Source: Lasiosphaeria ovina
Taxonomy: Eukaryota > Ascomycota > Sordariomycetes > Sordariales > Lasiosphaeriaceae
Direction of reading: 5' to 3'
Length of the DNA: 64,000 bases
Assembly: GCA_033439765.1 (NCBI GenBank)
Contig: JAULSN010000003.1
Location: 5,890,001 to 5,954,000, forward strand
In this document: positions 1 through 10,755 of the stretch, piece by piece
How the letters are laid out: each line of letters opens with the position of its first letter
Numbering within the stretch: position 1 is the first letter of the stretch
Notes under the pieces: generated by a model
What the model was told of the DNA's origin: nothing
The model's database searches: none
Seen by the model: only the letters and a program-made list of their open reading frames with translations
Made by a program: the position numbers and the translations under genes

Positions 1-434
1 ATTTGGTTAGTTCTAAGGAAGGTGGTTGTTGCTTTATACGACGGAAGGATATCTTACCTCGATCTCTTTCCCCGCTCTCTCATCCTCGACTATAACTAAT
101 TAAGCCGTTGCATATTCATACGTGTTAGCGAAGGGACGACATGCCCAGCCAGCCGTACCGGTCATAACTTCGTTGTTGTTATCTTAATAAGAGCTACACC
201 GCTAAGAACTAAGACCGTAAATTACAAAAACTAATTACCAGCAACTACCAGCGCCAGAGACTCCTATTTTGTTGCCTGCCCTGTTAGTCCAAGATGTGCG
301 CCATAGTAAAAACCAGCAATAGATTACAGTCAACGAAATCACTTGTCACTGAGCAAAGCCACTCACACCAAAAGTCATCTGCCCGTGACGACAAACGAGA
401 ATGAAAAAAGCCGACATTACCTAACCTCACCTCA
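1..434. other. Left-edge intergenic sequence
   Basis: No gene, RNA or repeat is recognised here. It lies downstream of the minus-strand HET gene and would hold its 3' untranslated region and terminator. No convincing polyadenylation signal was identified. Confidence 0.4.
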
Positions 435-2509
435 TTAGACAATGCGAAAGCGAGCGGCTCTCTCGCCAAACCCACCGCCGTCGATGACGCCACTCTTCAT
501 GCGCGCCGGCACGACAGTGGGCCCGACAAAAGCGCAAGAAATGGGCGCGCCGCCGCCGCCATCATCGTCGTCATCATCATCATCGTCATCATCACCAGCG
601 CCGGCCGCACTCTGGCCGCCTCCACCAGCAGCAGCAACAGCAGCAGCAGACGACTCCTCGTCCAAGAGCAGCGGGCGCAGCGTCATGAGCACGGCCGAGC
701 CGCGCACGCGGCACACGAGGTCGCCGGGGCGGGCGACGCGCGAGCCCATGCCGACGAGGCGGTGGGCGGCCGTGCGGTACACGACGCGGCACATGGCCGG
801 CCAGGTCATGCACTCAAGGAAGGCGCCGCTCGTGGCACCGCCCGCCGCGCGCCGCCGCAGCTCGGCCTGCGCCGCCGCCGGCAGGCTGGCGTACAGCGAG
901 CGCGCGGGCAGCAGCAGGTCATGCTGATGGTGCTGGCTGCTGCTGGCTGCTGCTGCCGTGTCGCTATTATTGGCGCTGCGCCACAGCTCGTGGTATTCGA
1001 GCACGTAGGCGGCGAACGACCGGCGGTGCTCGGCCAGATTCGGCTGCGGCCCCGCCACGGCGCTCGTCGGCTGGTCGCTCTCCCTGGTGCCCTGCTGCAA
1101 GGCCAGCGACAGCGTGTCCAGCACGGCGAGTGCCTCTGTGGCGGCGGCGGCGGCGTCGTCGCCGTCGTCGGCTGCCGCAGCGGCGGGAACAAAGACCAGC
1201 TCCCAGACGCGGTCGAGCCAGAAGGGATTGGTCTTGGCGCGCTCGCGCGCGAGGTTCGTCACGGGGAAGTCGGTCGTCTCCATGCGCCGCGACACGGCCG
1301 CGATCTCGTCGACCACCCAGCCGCGCGCCAGCAGCTGCGGCAGCGGCGTGCCCGCGGCGCCCTGGATCTCGCCGTCGCCGCCGGTGATGCGGATACCGCC
1401 GCGGTCGTCGGCGGCGGCCGCGGGCACGGAGTAGTCGGGCGGCGTGGTGCGGTTGATGCTGTGCCAGTCGGGCACCCAGCTGGGCATGCGGCCATCGTCG
1501 GCGGGGTCCCAGGACCGCCCTGCAGCCGCCAGCGGCGGGTCGTGTTCGTGGTCGACGAGGTTGACGGCGGCCAGGTTGCCGGTGCGGCGCACGAAGCCGG
1601 CGGCCAGCCGCGTGTACACGACGCCGCGCGTGGCCGTGTAGTCGGGCCGCGCCACGAGGTGGCCGTCGGCGGTGACGGCCAGCGGGTGGCCCAGCAGCCC
1701 GTAGACGCGGTCGCGCGCGTCCGTCACCCCAAGGATGCGCGTCCAGTGCATGCCCGTCAGGAAGTCGCATGCCGGCGTGCCGTCGTCGGCCCGCGTCTCC
1801 CACACCATCAAGATGTGGTGCGTCACCCATGAGAGCAGGTTGAGGTGCGTCACGAGGGACGCACCGCTGTAGTCGACGAACCTGGCGAACTGCCCCACCA
1901 GCGCCCAGTCGATGTAGTCTAGCTCCAGGGCGTGGTCCTGGTCAGGGTCCGGGTCTGGGTCCTGGTCCGCGCTGCCCCCAGCCCCAGCTGATGCTGATGC
2001 TGATGCTGATGCTGCTGCCTCACCCCCGACACCCATGGCGGGCTTGACCGCCGTGTACATGATGGCCTTGCGGGCGAGGCCTAGCTCCTGGACGATCCAG
2101 GTGCGGTGGAAGTACTTGATCTCGAAGAAGGCCTTGACGGCCTCCCACTTGCGCGCCTGTTCTTGGAACCGGCGCCGGTCGTGCTCGGACGCGAGGGCGG
2201 CGGGGCGAGAAGCGGGGTCGGCCATCAGGGCGGCTACGTCGTCGTGGAGGAGGATGCGGGCGTCGCGCAGGCCGGCTTCTGGGTCCTCCATGAAGGAATG
2301 GATGAAGCGGATGGCGGCGCGAGTGTGGCGGCGGCCGTCCTGGCCCTGTTCCCAGCCGAGCCAGGCGAGCACGCGCTGGGCGCCGGCGAAGATGCGGCCC
2401 ATCAGCTCCAGCTGCGACGTGCGCTCGCGCAGGTCCTCCTGGTTGATGCACAGGGCGTCGGCCCACAGCCGGCGCACTTGGCCTTGGTGCCGTTGCGCCC
2501 ATCTCGTGG

Positions 2510-2563
<54 letters not shown>

Positions 2564-2843
2564 CAGACTGGGGCCCATACCGGAAGGCGGCTAGGGCCCC
2601 GTGAAGACTCGCCGTGACGGACAGGGTGGCGCCGCTGATGGCGATGTCGCGGCGGTCGCGGCCATTGCCCCACACATACGACACGGCTTCGTAGGGCTCC
2701 CCGTCGATTGCCTGGGGCACCAGCCGCCCGGTGATGGGGTCTGACGGCCTGCCGGCTTGGAGCTCGAAGACACGGATGACATCTGGGCCGAGAGGGCCGT
2801 AGCAATTTGGGTAGTGGGGATGCTCGGGGTCGTGATCGTCCAT
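435..2843 (-). CDS. HET-domain (heterokaryon incompatibility) protein
   Basis: A single open exon encodes 802 residues. The HET domain is shown by EAVSYVWG (residues 52-59), LWADALCINQEDL (about 125-140), AQRVLAWLG and the RTWIVQELGLA block near residue 247. HET domains are cell-death effector modules triggered by non-self recognition in ascomycetes; they have a TIR-like fold and act in the cytoplasm. The protein is interrupted by low-complexity tracts: about 18 serines inside the HET domain, an alternating Ser-Ala tract, a DPDPDP tract and an Asp run near the C-terminus. The C-terminal CRVRGSAVLMTLRP followed by FVGPTVV resembles the usual end of HET proteins. The start ATG at 2843 is the first one ahead of the domain and fits the family. 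No neighbour shares an obvious operon-like link. Function as an incompatibility determinant is inferred from the family. Confidence 0.9.
561..594. repeat. ATC/GTC microsatellite encoding poly-Asp
   Basis: A run of atc/gtc triplets, read on the minus strand as GAT/GAC, gives the acidic run close to the C-terminus of the HET protein. Length changes here would stay in frame. Confidence 0.85.
1987..2017. repeat. GATGCT hexanucleotide repeat
   Basis: Tandem tgatgc units encode the alternating Ser-Ala stretch of the HET protein. The period of six keeps the frame. Confidence 0.8.
2512..2562. repeat. CTG/CAG triplet repeat encoding poly-Ser
   Basis: About 16 uninterrupted CTG units (AGC on the minus strand) encode a serine tract inside the HET domain, between the EAVSYVWG block and the CINQ block. 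The pure triplet run is expected to be length-variable between strains. Confidence 0.9.
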
Positions 2844-3186
2844 GGCGGCACCCGTTGTCTAGCCAGACCTAGGGAAGCAATTGCCAAGAAATGGGGCGTT
2901 CCCGCCGCATCCGCACTGGACATGGGGGCTAGGGCTGGATTATTGTACCTACACAGTACATTGCTTTGGTAATTACCCCGGAACCTCGGCTGTCACCAGC
3001 ACTGGCACCACCTGTTTTGTGCGACGAATCTGGGCACATAAAATTTCCTTTTTAGTATCTCGCCTACGTGACGTTGCTCACCCCGGCTCAAGTCCGGCTC
3101 AGGATTGGCTCAGGATTTGCTCAGGCTTGCCCACCCTAAGAGCCATTTCCGGAAGGCTGAATCACTTAGACTCTAGTCAAGGGGGC
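2844..3186. other. Intergenic, likely promoter of the HET gene
   Basis: The region upstream of the HET start holds no ORF with recognisable content. Short direct repeats of the type GGCTCAGG/GGCTCAAG occur at about 3085-3127. No TATA or regulator site can be assigned with confidence. Confidence 0.35.
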
Positions 3187-3576
3187 CTAGAACTGGTTTA
3201 ATATAGAGATGACCAAAATGTGTCTGGAAAGTGGCTGAGTTAATGCCAAAATTTGGGACCGCGGTTGGAAACTGCTAAGAGGCGACAGTGCCCTAATGGC
3301 CCGAATTTGGGACCACAGTCCCGAATTTTGCACAATACCCCAGCTCGGAATTTGGGATGGTACATAATATACCAGCACCGATGGTATGGTACATGGTATC
3401 CCAGCCCGAAACTTGGGACAGCACCGATGGGATGTCCCACAGTACGCCAGTACATAATGGGATGCCTTAGAATATACTATCAGAAAGATACGATGCACTT
3501 CGTGGATCGCTGCCCTTGCATTGCCTACGGCATCTAGGAGGGTGATGCACGCCGTTGTTAGGGATAGAGGGTCCAT
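3187..3576 (-). pseudogene. Truncated NLR/ankyrin-type N-terminal domain relic
   Basis: The first about 28 residues, starting MDPLSLTTACITLLDAVGNA, have the pattern of the helical N-terminal domain found on fungal NLR, ankyrin and related proteins (MDPLS followed by an amphipathic helix). After about residue 28 the reading frame runs into cysteine- and tyrosine-rich sequence that does not resemble the family. That part comes from a set of imperfect internal repeats carrying GAATTTGGGA/AAATTTGGGA and GGTACATAATA-like segments (3250-3465). The rest of the gene is missing. It is probably a promoter plus N-terminus fragment left after rearrangement. It could instead be a short unrelated ORF, but the N-terminal match is specific. 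Confidence 0.5.
3250..3465. repeat. Imperfect AATTTGGGA / GGTACATRATA repeats
   Basis: AATTTGGGA or a close variant (ACTTGGGA) occurs at about 3250, 3304, 3350 and 3411. It alternates with GGTAC/GTACATAAT segments and CAGCACCGATGG (twice). The block reads as several decayed tandem or inverted units. It is AT-richer than its flanks and overlaps the NLR-like relic. Confidence 0.5.
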
Positions 3577-3977
3577 TCCGCGGGGTGTGCGGAGGGACGG
3601 AAGTGGGGATGTAGGAGGGAGTTGGGAGCGGAGGACGGAAGTCGTTGAAAGTGGAGAGCAGGGCCGGAGCTTGGGTGGAATTCACGTGACTCATTTGCCG
3701 AGGCTTGGCATCTGCTGAGGCACGATGAGCATGACTTAAGGAACAATGTAAATTACTAGCGTGGAGAATAAGAGTTCTTCTTCCTGAGGTCGTAGGTACG
3801 ACGATGGGGTCTATATACAGACGTTTTCCCTGGTCCCGATGGTTCTTGGCCTCGGTACAAGGCCTTGTCCCGAGCCTTGTTTCCTTCGGGATGGTTGTCC
3901 CGGAGGTGTCTCTTCTCGGGACACTTCTTACTGGGTCGTTGCACCCCGGCCTCGACGATTGGTTGTTTGGGCTGGTC
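3577..3977. other. Intergenic sequence left of the Tc1 element
   Basis: No gene is recognised. The long open frames here contain no family motifs and are taken as chance. Confidence 0.3.
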
Positions 3978-5388
3978 CGTGCAGTGGTCGTGACCTGGCA
4001 AGCTGGTGCCAAAAGAAACCGAACGCAGTGGGCGGTGGCCCGTGCGTGTAGTGGCCTGAGTGGCTCCTGGCTAACAGCCACTATCACTTCCTTAACAGAC
4101 CACCACTCAGACCACCATTCAGACCACTATTCTACAGGCCATATAACCTCCTCAAACCTCCTACTTCTGGCTTCTGAATAATAAGAACAAAGCGATTATT
4201 AGCTATAATGCCGCATCATTACCCTACTCCAATTAGGGCCCAGCTTCTAGGCGCGAAAGCTTACCTTGATGACCACCATATTCCATACTTCAAAGCCGAT
4301 TTATTCCGGCAGTTTCATATCCACCAAACGCAAGGATACGGCATCCTAAATGATCATCTCGACCGAAGGCATACAATTGTTGAGACAAGGGCCGGCCACC
4401 TATTATTTCCCCAGCCGACCTACATAGAATGGAGGAAATCCTGTGGAAATACGGGTTCGAAGCCCGTCGACTGAGTTGGAAAGCGCTTGCCAATGAGGCA
4501 GGCGTTAAGGCCAGTGCTCGGACTGTTGAGCGAGCGATGGGTACGCTTCACTATTGGAAGTGTATAGCGTGCGAAAAGGGTTGGGTTTCCCCTTCTAACG
4601 CTGAGCGAAGAGCAAAAGATGCTGAAAAGGCGTTATTTTACCGTCCAAAGAAATAGAATTGGCGTGATATTCGATGGTCTGACGAATGCCATTTGACTAT
4701 ATGCCGTGAGGGAAAGATACTGCCCCGATTGTATCTACCATCAACCAAAGGAAGAGAAGTCAACACCAGTTGAGCGATACCACGTTTGGGCTGCTGTTGG
4801 CTGGGATTTTAACTCAGAACTCCATATCTACCAAGTACCGACAAACACGAACGGAAAGATGAGCCTTTAGACCTATAGAGATGAGATCCTTGAAAAGGTA
4901 GTTGGCCCTTGGCTCGATGACGGCCAACAGTTTGTTCTGGAAGAGGATGGCGATTCAGGGCATGGAACAGGGCGTAATTCCGATATTGTGAAGGCCTGGA
5001 AAGAAGAGCATCATTTGAAGCATTATTTCAACACTCCTGGCTCTCCAGACCTTTCCCCAGTTGAGAATTGTTGGCGGAATACGAAGCAGTATATCCGCGC
5101 CAACTCCAGTACTGGCCCTGGTTGAAAGACTTTATTTTCGCTGGTTGGGAGCGAATTCAACAACCTGCGATAAATAGAATGGTGGATTCAATGGTAGTGC
5201 GAATGCATGATGTGTTAGAGGGCGAGGGTCAGATGACGGGGTGGTAAAAAGAGGTGGGGTGACTGTACAAAAGGGCACTTAATTGTGGTAGAGAATTAGC
5301 CTTGTGGCAAAGTATTACCTGGTATTGAGTTCGGTTTCTTTTGGCACCAGCTTGCCTGGCTTGCCTGGGTCATGACATTGGTGCTGAT
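3978..5388 (+). mobile_element. Tc1/mariner-type DNA transposon with intact TIRs
   Basis: Perfect 28-bp inverted repeats lie at 3997-4024 and 5329-5356; they begin GGCAAGCTGGTGCC and run inward to CCGAAC. Outside them both ends carry a weaker match containing GTCGTGAC / GTCATGAC, so the true ends are probably some 20 bp further out. The right end has an extra roughly 10-bp duplication of the CAGGCAAG segment. Between the repeats lies a broken Tc1-type transposase gene. The outer limits given are approximate because no clean TA target duplication could be fixed. Confidence 0.75.
4208..5247 (+). pseudogene. Tc1/mariner (DDE_3-type) transposase, broken
   Basis: The N-terminal part (4208-4470) begins MPHHYPTPIRAQLLGAKAY and reads as the helix-turn-helix DNA-binding region; the frame then shifts into 4429-4656, ending ALFYRPKK. 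Downstream the DDE catalytic domain is readable with breaks: RWSDECH (about 4675), EEDGDSGHG (about 4940), and FNTPGSPDLSPVENCW (about 5030-5075), the hallmark of the Tc1/IS630 superfamily. A C-terminal segment ends MTGW at 5247. At least two frameshifts and several stop codons separate these parts, so no full transposase is made. The intact terminal repeats mean it could still be moved in trans. Decay looks random rather than RIP-like. Confidence 0.8.
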
Positions 5389-5410
5389 AGTTCTCCTAGG
5401 TACATACTTA

Positions 5411-5710
5411 TTCTACCCGCAGAAAATTATATAGCTTCTAACTCTCGTTCCTCCGTATTTTGCACCATTTCTACTGGCAGATTATAAGACCCAGTTCTCG
5501 GCTACAAGCCTATATTTTGTCCCCGCTCCCATAGACTATGTAGCTTTTCTGCCGGCAGATTCGACCTAGTTCTTGGCCATGAGCTTATATTTAGTCCCCG
5601 CCCCGTCACCGTGCGCTACGTAACTTTTTCTACAGGCAGAAAATTTACCCCCAAGCCCAGATCTTGTTTCTACTACCTCTCTACTTCGTACGTTTTCTGG
5701 TGGCAGAAAC
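5411..5710. repeat. Degenerate tandem repeat with CTRCNGGCAGA core
   Basis: A TTTCT-NN-GGCAGA core recurs at about 5468, 5536, 5628 and 5693, with a partial copy at about 5415. The cores are separated by related text such as CTATATTTTGTCCCCGC / TTATATTTAGTCCCCGC. Spacing varies between about 65 and 90 bp. It lies immediately right of the Tc1 element. Confidence 0.5.
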
Positions 5711-6955
5711 AGCGCTCAGGTTACAAAATCATCACAACCAACCTCTCTAAATCCGCGACAAGCCACCAATTTAGCATCCAAAATTCATCACAGCGCTATA
5801 GCTAGGAGCGAAATTGGCGTCCTGTCGCTTGTATTCTAATCGTATAAGATAAACGCACGGACACGCTGACAGGAGGATGAATTGCATTTAGTTCACTTTG
5901 TAAGTCATTGACACGGATGTAGATTTCCCGATCCGAAGAGCCGTGCCCGATTTTGGGACCAGGGCAGCCCAAGATCGGGAAGCAATGCGTCATCATAACC
6001 AACGCCCTCCTGATGGCAACATCACCAACCTTACCATAACTATAGTGGCGCTAAATCTTGCTCTCCAAAAGCATGTTTTGATTTAAGGCATAATCAGTAA
6101 AATACATTGTAACGAAGCCCCAAAAGATGACGAGATAGCGGAAATAGCCGACTTCCTCCGAAACAAGTCCGACGCCGACGTAACGCGTTTCAGCACTAGC
6201 AGAGTATTTCTAAAGAAGGCCAAATAGAGGGTGTTGCGAGCAGCCCGAAACAAAGTGTTCCAAGTCCAATGCCGCTGACAAGGGCATCTTTTCCACTTAA
6301 CTAAGGTTATGATATCCATGAACTAACATTCGTAGTGCATCTACAGTTCCACGCAAACCTGCCACTTTATCAACACGCGGAAGACGCTGTAATCCCGCTC
6401 ATCTTCAGTCCCCTACGCGATGACAGCAGGCTGAACGACCATGGTAACGGGTCGGCTGTCGTACTTTTCCGGGCGGTCTATCTTATCTGCCTGGTAAAGC
6501 TCTAACACTGGACTAGTTGGCTCAAATACGCGGATCTAGTCGACTGGGAGGGAGCCGAGGCTTACGCAGCACACCTGTGAGCAGCTGAAGAATAGCTCAA
6601 GCGAAAACTGCAGCGCCTTATCCACCTCCTCACCTAGCCAAGCCCGTCGGCTTTAATCCTCAAACTTACCACTACTACCACCACACAGCAGCATCTAGGC
6701 AGAGCCCCCTAAAAATGCTGTGGTCAGGTATTCTGCGTACCGTTGCCGCACTCGCGTCAGCAGCAGCTACAGGCTGCCACCGTCACCGTCAGGAATCCCT
6801 TTTCTCGCCGGGCCCATCCCGTTAACAGTAAGGAGTCGCGCTGTGGAGGATCGCTATTAGTGGGCTGTATACGTATGCACTGTTAGTGCGGCGAAACAAA
6901 AAAAAACAGGTCAGTTGGGCAAATCATCAGCGCGGACTAAGTCGTCCCACGGTTT
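5711..6955. other. Degenerate sequence without a recognisable gene
   Basis: Short protein-like stretches occur on the plus strand around 6330-6600 but are broken by stops, and no family motif is recognised. The region is best read as old decayed coding or transposon sequence. Confidence 0.3.
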
Positions 6956-8116
6956 TTATATATCATCAATAGCGGGGAAGGGGAGGGGACGCTTACGCTC
7001 AATTAGCTGTCTGTACAAATTTTCCATGGCGTCCTGTGTCGGAAGAAGGTCCAGGGCGACCCGCTCCATATTCATGGCGTCAAGAGGCCAGAACAGCGAC
7101 CTAATGATCTTAAAGCAGATAAAGTTCGCCAGCAAGCCGTGGAGGAGAACGTACAGGGTGCGAGGCTGGTCCGCGAGCGTCGGCGGGAGTGCACGAGCGG
7201 CCACTTAGTCTCCATTCGAGGACGACGAAATGCGAGACGGTGTCGAAGAATTCACTGTATTCCTCACACGACATAGACATAGCTGAGACGCAACAAGGAT
7301 CACAGTGTACGAAGTCCTTAGCCCAGCCGTACCAACTTTGGCTCTGGGCCTGGGCCCAGTCACGCACCTCAGTGTCAGATGACGCAAACGTCTTGTTCCT
7401 GTCCATAATGCCCTTGGCGACCGTATGCGCCGGCTGGATCTTGCTGTCCCGCTTGTCTTTGCCCCCGCGGAAGAGCTGCATCGCCTTTCTGCTTCCAGCC
7501 GTAAGCTTTTCTTCCAACTGTTACACCTTTTCCAGCTCACTGTCCAGCCTCTGCTCAAGATTGCCTTCTTCTGCTCGACTTTATGCATATTCCGCTTTAG
7601 CTTCTCCTGGGTGGAGAGCTCGGCCGCGAGTTGTTCTTCTAGCTTTTACGCCTTGTCCAGTTCGCTGTTCAGCCTCTGCTCAAGGTTTACCTTCTTCTTC
7701 TCCCCCACCTGGTAAATCTCCAACTTCAGCTTCTCCTGGGTGGAGAACTCGGCCGCTAGCGTCTCCTACAGATGCTTAACCCTGTCTCGTTCATCTGCCA
7801 GCTGCTGTTGCATGTCGGCCAGTTTAGCATTTAAATCGTCGACTGTCAGTTCGGGAAGATCAGGAGGAGGTGACGTCTGTCGGCTATGTGCCACATCATC
7901 GCTGGCGTTCTGCCGCCATGGGAATCCCATGATTTGCAGGATTTTACAGGTTATTTTTTCACTCCGAGGCCCGACAGGGCTTTTGCTCGCCGTGATGCTG
8001 CTACTGCGCCTCGACAGATCGGTCGACTTGCTTGTACCTCCTTCATCATTGGGAATATCCTTTGAGTTTTCGGTGGTAGGGGTAGACGGATCGCTTTTCC
8101 GCTTCACTGGCTTCAT
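6956..8116 (-). pseudogene. Decayed coiled-coil protein gene
   Basis: A minus-strand gene starts MKPVKRKSDPSTPTTENS at 8116, with a Ser/Thr/Pro-rich N-terminus. It enters a coiled coil (LNAKLADMQQQLADERDRV) that continues through two in-frame stops and a frameshift as about 43-residue repeats (QEKLKLEIYQ, LEEQLAAELSTQEKLK). The C-terminal part, with segments RDWAQAQSQSWYGWAKDF and LYVLLHGLLANFICFKIIR, is split again by a frameshift near 7200 and ends PLPFPAIDDI at 6956. This layout, a disordered N-terminus, coiled coil and conserved Trp-rich/hydrophobic C-terminus, looks like a real fungal protein of unknown function that has decayed. No catalytic motif is visible. Confidence 0.5.
7503..7772. 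repeat. Tandem ~125-129-bp repeat in coiled-coil region
   Basis: CAGCCTCTGCTCAAG occurs at 7545 and 7670 (125 bp apart), and AGCTTCTCCTGGGTGGAGA at 7599 and 7728 (129 bp apart). Two and a half copies encode a coiled-coil repeat. The 4-bp difference between the two spacings marks an indel that breaks the frame. Confidence 0.7.
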
Positions 8117-8439
8117 CTCGAATCAGACGAAAAAAATCCAATGTGAGCGTATTTGGAAGAAAAGAATTGAAAGCGGAGCTCAAAAAGACTCAACTTTAAG
8201 TCTCACTTTCGCTCTCGCTCTCCCGTCCGCCAAGCCGCATCCTTTTTGCTCTAAGTTGGGCACCGTCACCGGCCACATATTTTTCATGCCTGAGGCTGCC
8301 AGGGCGCTGGTTACCAGCCCAACACACAAGGAAAAAGTGTGTGTGTCCATCACTCGGTGGGGATGTGGCGATAGAGGATATAATCACGTTGACCTTGCCA
8401 CGGGCTTGATCTAATTCGGGAAAGCGATAGCTTTTCACC

Positions 8440-8937
8440 TTGCGCAGCAACTTTTTCGTGCCTGCTAGCCACCCAAAGGCATTTGGGGCTAGTGTGCTAG
8501 AGGTGGCAGATATGGACTTTCTCCCCAACGCCGCGACCATCGTAGTCTTCCAGAACGCCTCGTTCCCCCGCTTAACCTCGTACGATCTCGTCTTCCCCAA
8601 CGTATCGACAAACTTATTGCCAAAGGCTAAGATTCCGTCTGCCTTATTCGTAACTACCAACCTTTCGGCCGTAAGGGAGGAGTTGGAATACAAGCTTTAC
8701 GACTCGGACTCGGTACGCGGCAATACCAAATCGAACCTATCTCCTCAGAACGAGACGCGTATATAGGTCCGAGACCGTTTCCTTAGGTTCAGGGGGGGGG
8801 GGGGGGGTAGAACATCTCGATTAACTTCCTTCCCAACTCGTACTTTGGCGTCGCTCGCACCTTTCCCGTCCCTTTCCAGATCGTAATCGGCGGGTCCTAC
8901 TACGACAACTGGGGCGCGCCGGGGGATGTCTTATGAG
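8440..8937 (+). pseudogene. Possible decayed secreted/enzyme gene fragment
   Basis: Two plus-strand stretches read like protein. One (8440-8766) contains DMDFLPNAATIVVFQNASFP and SALFVTTNLSAVREEL with several N-glycosylation sequons. The other (about 8822-8937) contains YFGVARTFPVPFQIVIGGSY followed by YDNWGAPGD. They are separated by a stop and a run of 16 G. The minus strand over 8196-8693 is also open for 165 codons, so strand assignment is uncertain. I do not recognise the family. Confidence 0.25.
8792..8807. repeat. Homopolymer run of 16 G
   Basis: An uninterrupted G16 tract. It may be a mutational slippage site or an assembly-length uncertainty. Confidence 0.9.
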
Positions 8938-9751
8938 CCCGACCAGCATCGCGGCCGTGGGCAGCCTGCTTGCCCACTCGAACGTGTTTGCGTACCTTTG
9001 CGCTTGTTCGACGGACGGAACTTTCGGGTGGGCTGGTTCGAGGCCAAGGGCCCGGGAGAGAGGAGAAGGGTTTTCACCATTGCTGTTGTGGGAGAAGGAA
9101 AAAAGGAAGGCCATCTTTAATTTTTTGGGTCGGCTTACCCCGTGCCTTCCAAGTAGTTGAGGAAATGATGATGGGCGGGACCCACAGCAGCTGCAGGTGA
9201 AGAACATCGCGACTTCACTGTCTCGGCCAGATTGGCCACCCTGCAGCCAGTCACAACCTGGCTACGTGTGCCGACCCTTCCAATTTGAGCGTTGGGCTGT
9301 GTTTTTTTTTCTTCTCCTTTCTCTTCCGCTACGAGTTGTCCCGACTCCCTTCCCCACGCCGCCCTGGTTGCAATCCCGTAGCCTTGTTGTCCTTGCCTTT
9401 TTCTAAAGCCGGAATCATGACATGGCTACAGCTCTCCCAGCACTTTATTCTTGTGTGGAGGTACCGCTCCCATATTTTCTCTTCCTGGCCCTTGGCACTT
9501 ATGTCGAGCCACTTCTCAGAGCTCTGGCCTAGGACAAAGGTCACGGCAGATGGAATGTCACAATCTGCCCACGAGCCTGTTTGCACGAGCCATAGTTCGC
9601 GATCGTAGAAAGACATGCAACACTCTTGCCTATTTCTTTCCATGACTAGGTACATAGCTCCCTGAGTAACATGCAGGAGAAGAGAAAAAGAGAAGGAGCG
9701 CGACGGTATCCGTCAACAAACTGCCATGGTAGCTGCGAGCCATCATTGATA
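8938..9751. other. No supported gene
   Basis: A 108-codon minus-strand frame ending at 9329 has some protein-like text but no motif, no signal peptide and no partner exon. I leave it uncalled. Confidence 0.3.
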
Positions 9752-9944
9752 TCACTTGGTGTCCTTTTTATCCTTGGAAGACACCTGGTCACCCGCCGTG
9801 CCACCGCCATTGTTGTACTTGGCGACGTAACTTGTCGACGTCGGGCAACCCTTCTTCTTGCAGTCTGTCTTTCTGATCTTCCACGAAGTCTCCACGATGC
9901 ACCCGTCCTGGACCACAAATCCTGCTGTGTTCTTAAACGTGCAC
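9752..9944 (-). CDS. Orphan exon of a small cysteine-rich protein
   Basis: A 63-residue terminal exon on the minus strand starts just after a plausible 3' splice site: GCTAAC branch-point-like sequence, then AAAG at 9945. It encodes CTFKNTAGFVVQDGC, later DCKKKGC, and ends SKDKKDTK before a stop at 9752-9754. Four cysteines spaced C-x13-C-x13-C-x4-C over a short basic protein are typical of fungal secreted cysteine-rich proteins. The upstream exon is unclear. A GTGAGC donor near 10046 keeps frame, but the sequence it would join has no start codon or signal peptide before a stop. The gene may be broken or its first exon may lie further up. Function unknown; effector-like by composition only. 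Confidence 0.4.
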
Positions 9945-10440
9945 CTTTGATGATTTCACCAGTGGGTTAGCGCATGCTCGTGTTAGTTCATAGCCTAGGG
10001 CTGGAACACAGCAAAGGGAAACTTGAGACGTAGGGGATGGCTCACATTGCTGCGTGTGCGAAGTAGACGGATTTTTGGGATGGGAACACGGTGTACGTCC
10101 GTCGTGCAGCCTTGGGGCTATGATGTGGTGTCTTCTGCAGTGAATGGTGATGCTGCTTAGCGAGACCGATCCCGAGTAGTTACCGAGCGAGAGCGATGGA
10201 AGGGGTCTGGTTTGAAGTGGCGATATCCTCCGAGAATGAAGACGCAATACAGACGGCCTTATATTCTTTTAGAGCTTGGTGGGCCTCGTTGTAAAGCTGC
10301 GTTTTTTCAAGTATATGAGGGATCAAACTCACCGCCTCTGAACTGACTGACATCCGCCAGCCATCTATCTCCAACAAAGCACGCCACGACAGCGTCTCGC
10401 AGCCAGCTGATGCAGTGAGTGAAACTGGGCTATCTACATT
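9945..10440. other. Unassigned sequence upstream of the cysteine-rich exon
   Basis: Minus-strand frames are open through much of this stretch, one of them continuous with the repeat-encoded frame to the right. No domain is recognised. It may contain the 5' part of the cysteine-rich gene. Confidence 0.3.
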
Positions 10441-10755
10441 CTCTTTATTATCTGTGACGGTGGGCAGAGGCGGTGCGCGTATGAGCAACTAGCTGATGCG
10501 TATGGCGAGAGAAACTGGGCCCATCCACTTCTCTTTGTTATCATTTGTGATGGTGAGCGGAGGCGGTGTACACTGATACGGTAAGTGAAACTGGACGATC
10601 CACTTCTCTTTGTTATAATCTGTGATGGTGAACGGAGGCGGTGTACGCTGATACGGCAAGTGAAATTGGGCGATCCACATCTCTTTGTTATCTGTGATGG
10701 TGGACGGGGGCTGTGTGCGGTGTGCGAATGAGCAGCTGAAATGGGCTCGTTTGTT
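10441..10755. repeat. 75-bp minisatellite, about four copies
   Basis: Units start with CTCTTTRTTAT at 10441, 10531, 10606 and 10681, giving periods of 90, 75 and 75 bp. 75 bp is 25 codons, so the minus strand stays open across all units and repeats a motif such as PPFTITDYNKEKW. No start, signal peptide or domain supports a real protein. It lies directly upstream of the kinase-fold gene and could affect its promoter. Confidence 0.8.

Noticed and set aside
762..1832. A 356-codon plus-strand frame inside the HET gene
   Set aside because: It is an antisense shadow of GC-rich coding sequence with Arg/Ala/Gly-rich composition and no motif.
9329..9655. A 108-codon minus-strand frame with protein-like text
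   Set aside because: No start context, signal peptide, partner exon or family motif could be found.
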